Positions 14,471-14,596 of a stretch of 14,596 bases of DNA are shown here, piece by piece. The position numbers were made by a program, and so were the translations under genes. Within the stretch, counting starts at the first letter, position 1, and the number at the start of each line of letters is the position of its first letter. The notes beneath the pieces were generated by a model. The model saw only the letters and a list, made by a program, of their open reading frames with translations, did no database searches and was not told where the DNA came from. This stretch comes from an uncultured Brevibacterium sp. Its GTDB lineage: Bacteria; Actinomycetota; Actinomycetes; Actinomycetales; Brevibacteriaceae. The stretch spans positions 1 to 14,596 of the forward strand of contig CALUDL010000041.1 in assembly GCA_943914815.1 (NCBI GenBank). The letters are read 5' to 3'.

Positions 14471-14528
14471 CGGCGCAAAGCGAGCAAGACTACGCATTAT
14501 ATTGCGTAGTCTTGCTCACTTTACGCCG
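14471..14528. terminator. Long bidirectional terminator hairpin
   Basis: The arms at 14471-14496 and 14503-14528 pair around the 6-base loop TTATAT. The inner 15 base pairs (14482-14496 with 14503-14517) are perfect. Two outer mismatches (14476/14523 and 14481/14518) are C-A in the plus RNA but G-U wobbles in the minus RNA. A-tract AAAG and T-tract CTTT flank the core, as in bidirectional terminators. It begins directly after the M56 stop and ends 8 bases before the stop of the minus-strand gene. Confidence 0.88.
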
Positions 14529-14535
14529 TCTGGTC

Positions 14536-14596
14536 TTAGCTAAATCGCTCGAAGCGCTTCACATGAGCTGCTCTACCAAGCAGATGCGACCCACCA
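14536..14596 (-). CDS. 3' end of an unidentified minus-strand gene
   Basis: Reading from the right edge on the minus strand, one frame stays open for 19 codons and ends in TAA (14536-14538). It encodes the basic tail GGSHLLGRAAHVKRFERFS. Another minus frame closes at TAG after seven codons. The frame ends just before a hairpin that pairs best in the minus RNA, which supports a real gene terminating here. The fragment is too short to identify. Confidence 0.6.
   Translation of the reverse strand, partial: GGSHLLGRAAHVKRFERFS

Noticed and set aside
14560..14596. Possible tRNA at the right edge: TTGGTAGAGC on the minus strand looks like a tRNA D-arm, and the plus strand ends in CCACCA.
   Set aside because: The bases before it do not give the standard GCTC half of the D-stem, no T-arm GGTTCGAATCC follows, and the same stretch is an open minus-strand reading frame ending just before a terminator.

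Overview
The window looks like chromosomal DNA of an actinobacterium of moderate GC. The evidence is GTG starts on several genes, purine-rich Shine-Dalgarno sites, a mycobacterial-type cytidine deaminase (CAEC...PCGRCRQ), a BetP-like BCCT carrier and a BlaI/M56 pair. I cannot name the species; a Micrococcales-type organism is a guess. I see no mobile element, CRISPR array, rRNA or tRNA, and no unexplained stretch longer than about 200 bases. Most of the window is ordinary, well-packed core or niche metabolism rather than an obvious new system.

Layout. (1) At 1-879 (+) lies the 3' half of an alpha-D-phosphohexomutase-family enzyme. (2) At 896-8520 (-) lies a seven-gene operon that I read as a complete nucleoside import and breakdown unit. 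In transcription order it encodes a BMP-family substrate-binding lipoprotein, a double-domain ABC ATPase, two permeases, cytidine deaminase (cdd), pyrimidine-nucleoside phosphorylase (deoA) and deoxyribose-phosphate aldolase (deoC). The four transporter genes keep the order of the Bacillus nupNOPQ (yufNOPQ) set. (3) At 8521-8722 is a divergent control region with a small perfect palindrome and a candidate leaderless promoter for a MarR-type regulator (8723-9232, +). (4) At 9290-11086 (-) is an ABC-F ATPase. (5) At 11167-13245 (+) is a BCCT osmolyte carrier with long charged tails. (6) At 13299-14470 (+) is a BlaI-type repressor followed by a short M56 (BlaR1-like) membrane metallopeptidase. 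(7) A long bidirectional hairpin at 14471-14528 separates it from the 3' end of a minus-strand gene (14536 to the window edge).

How the genes work together. Imported cytidine and deoxycytidine would be deaminated by Cdd. DeoA would split the resulting uridine, deoxyuridine or thymidine into base plus (deoxy)ribose 1-phosphate. DeoC would cleave deoxyribose 5-phosphate into acetaldehyde and glyceraldehyde 3-phosphate. The step between DeoA and DeoC (1-phosphate to 5-phosphate) needs a phosphopentomutase, and no deoB is present. The convergent phosphohexomutase-family gene is the obvious local candidate. Expression of the operon appears tuned by a hairpin after the lipoprotein gene, by ATGA start/stop overlaps between transporter genes, and by Shine-Dalgarno sites buried in the preceding genes.
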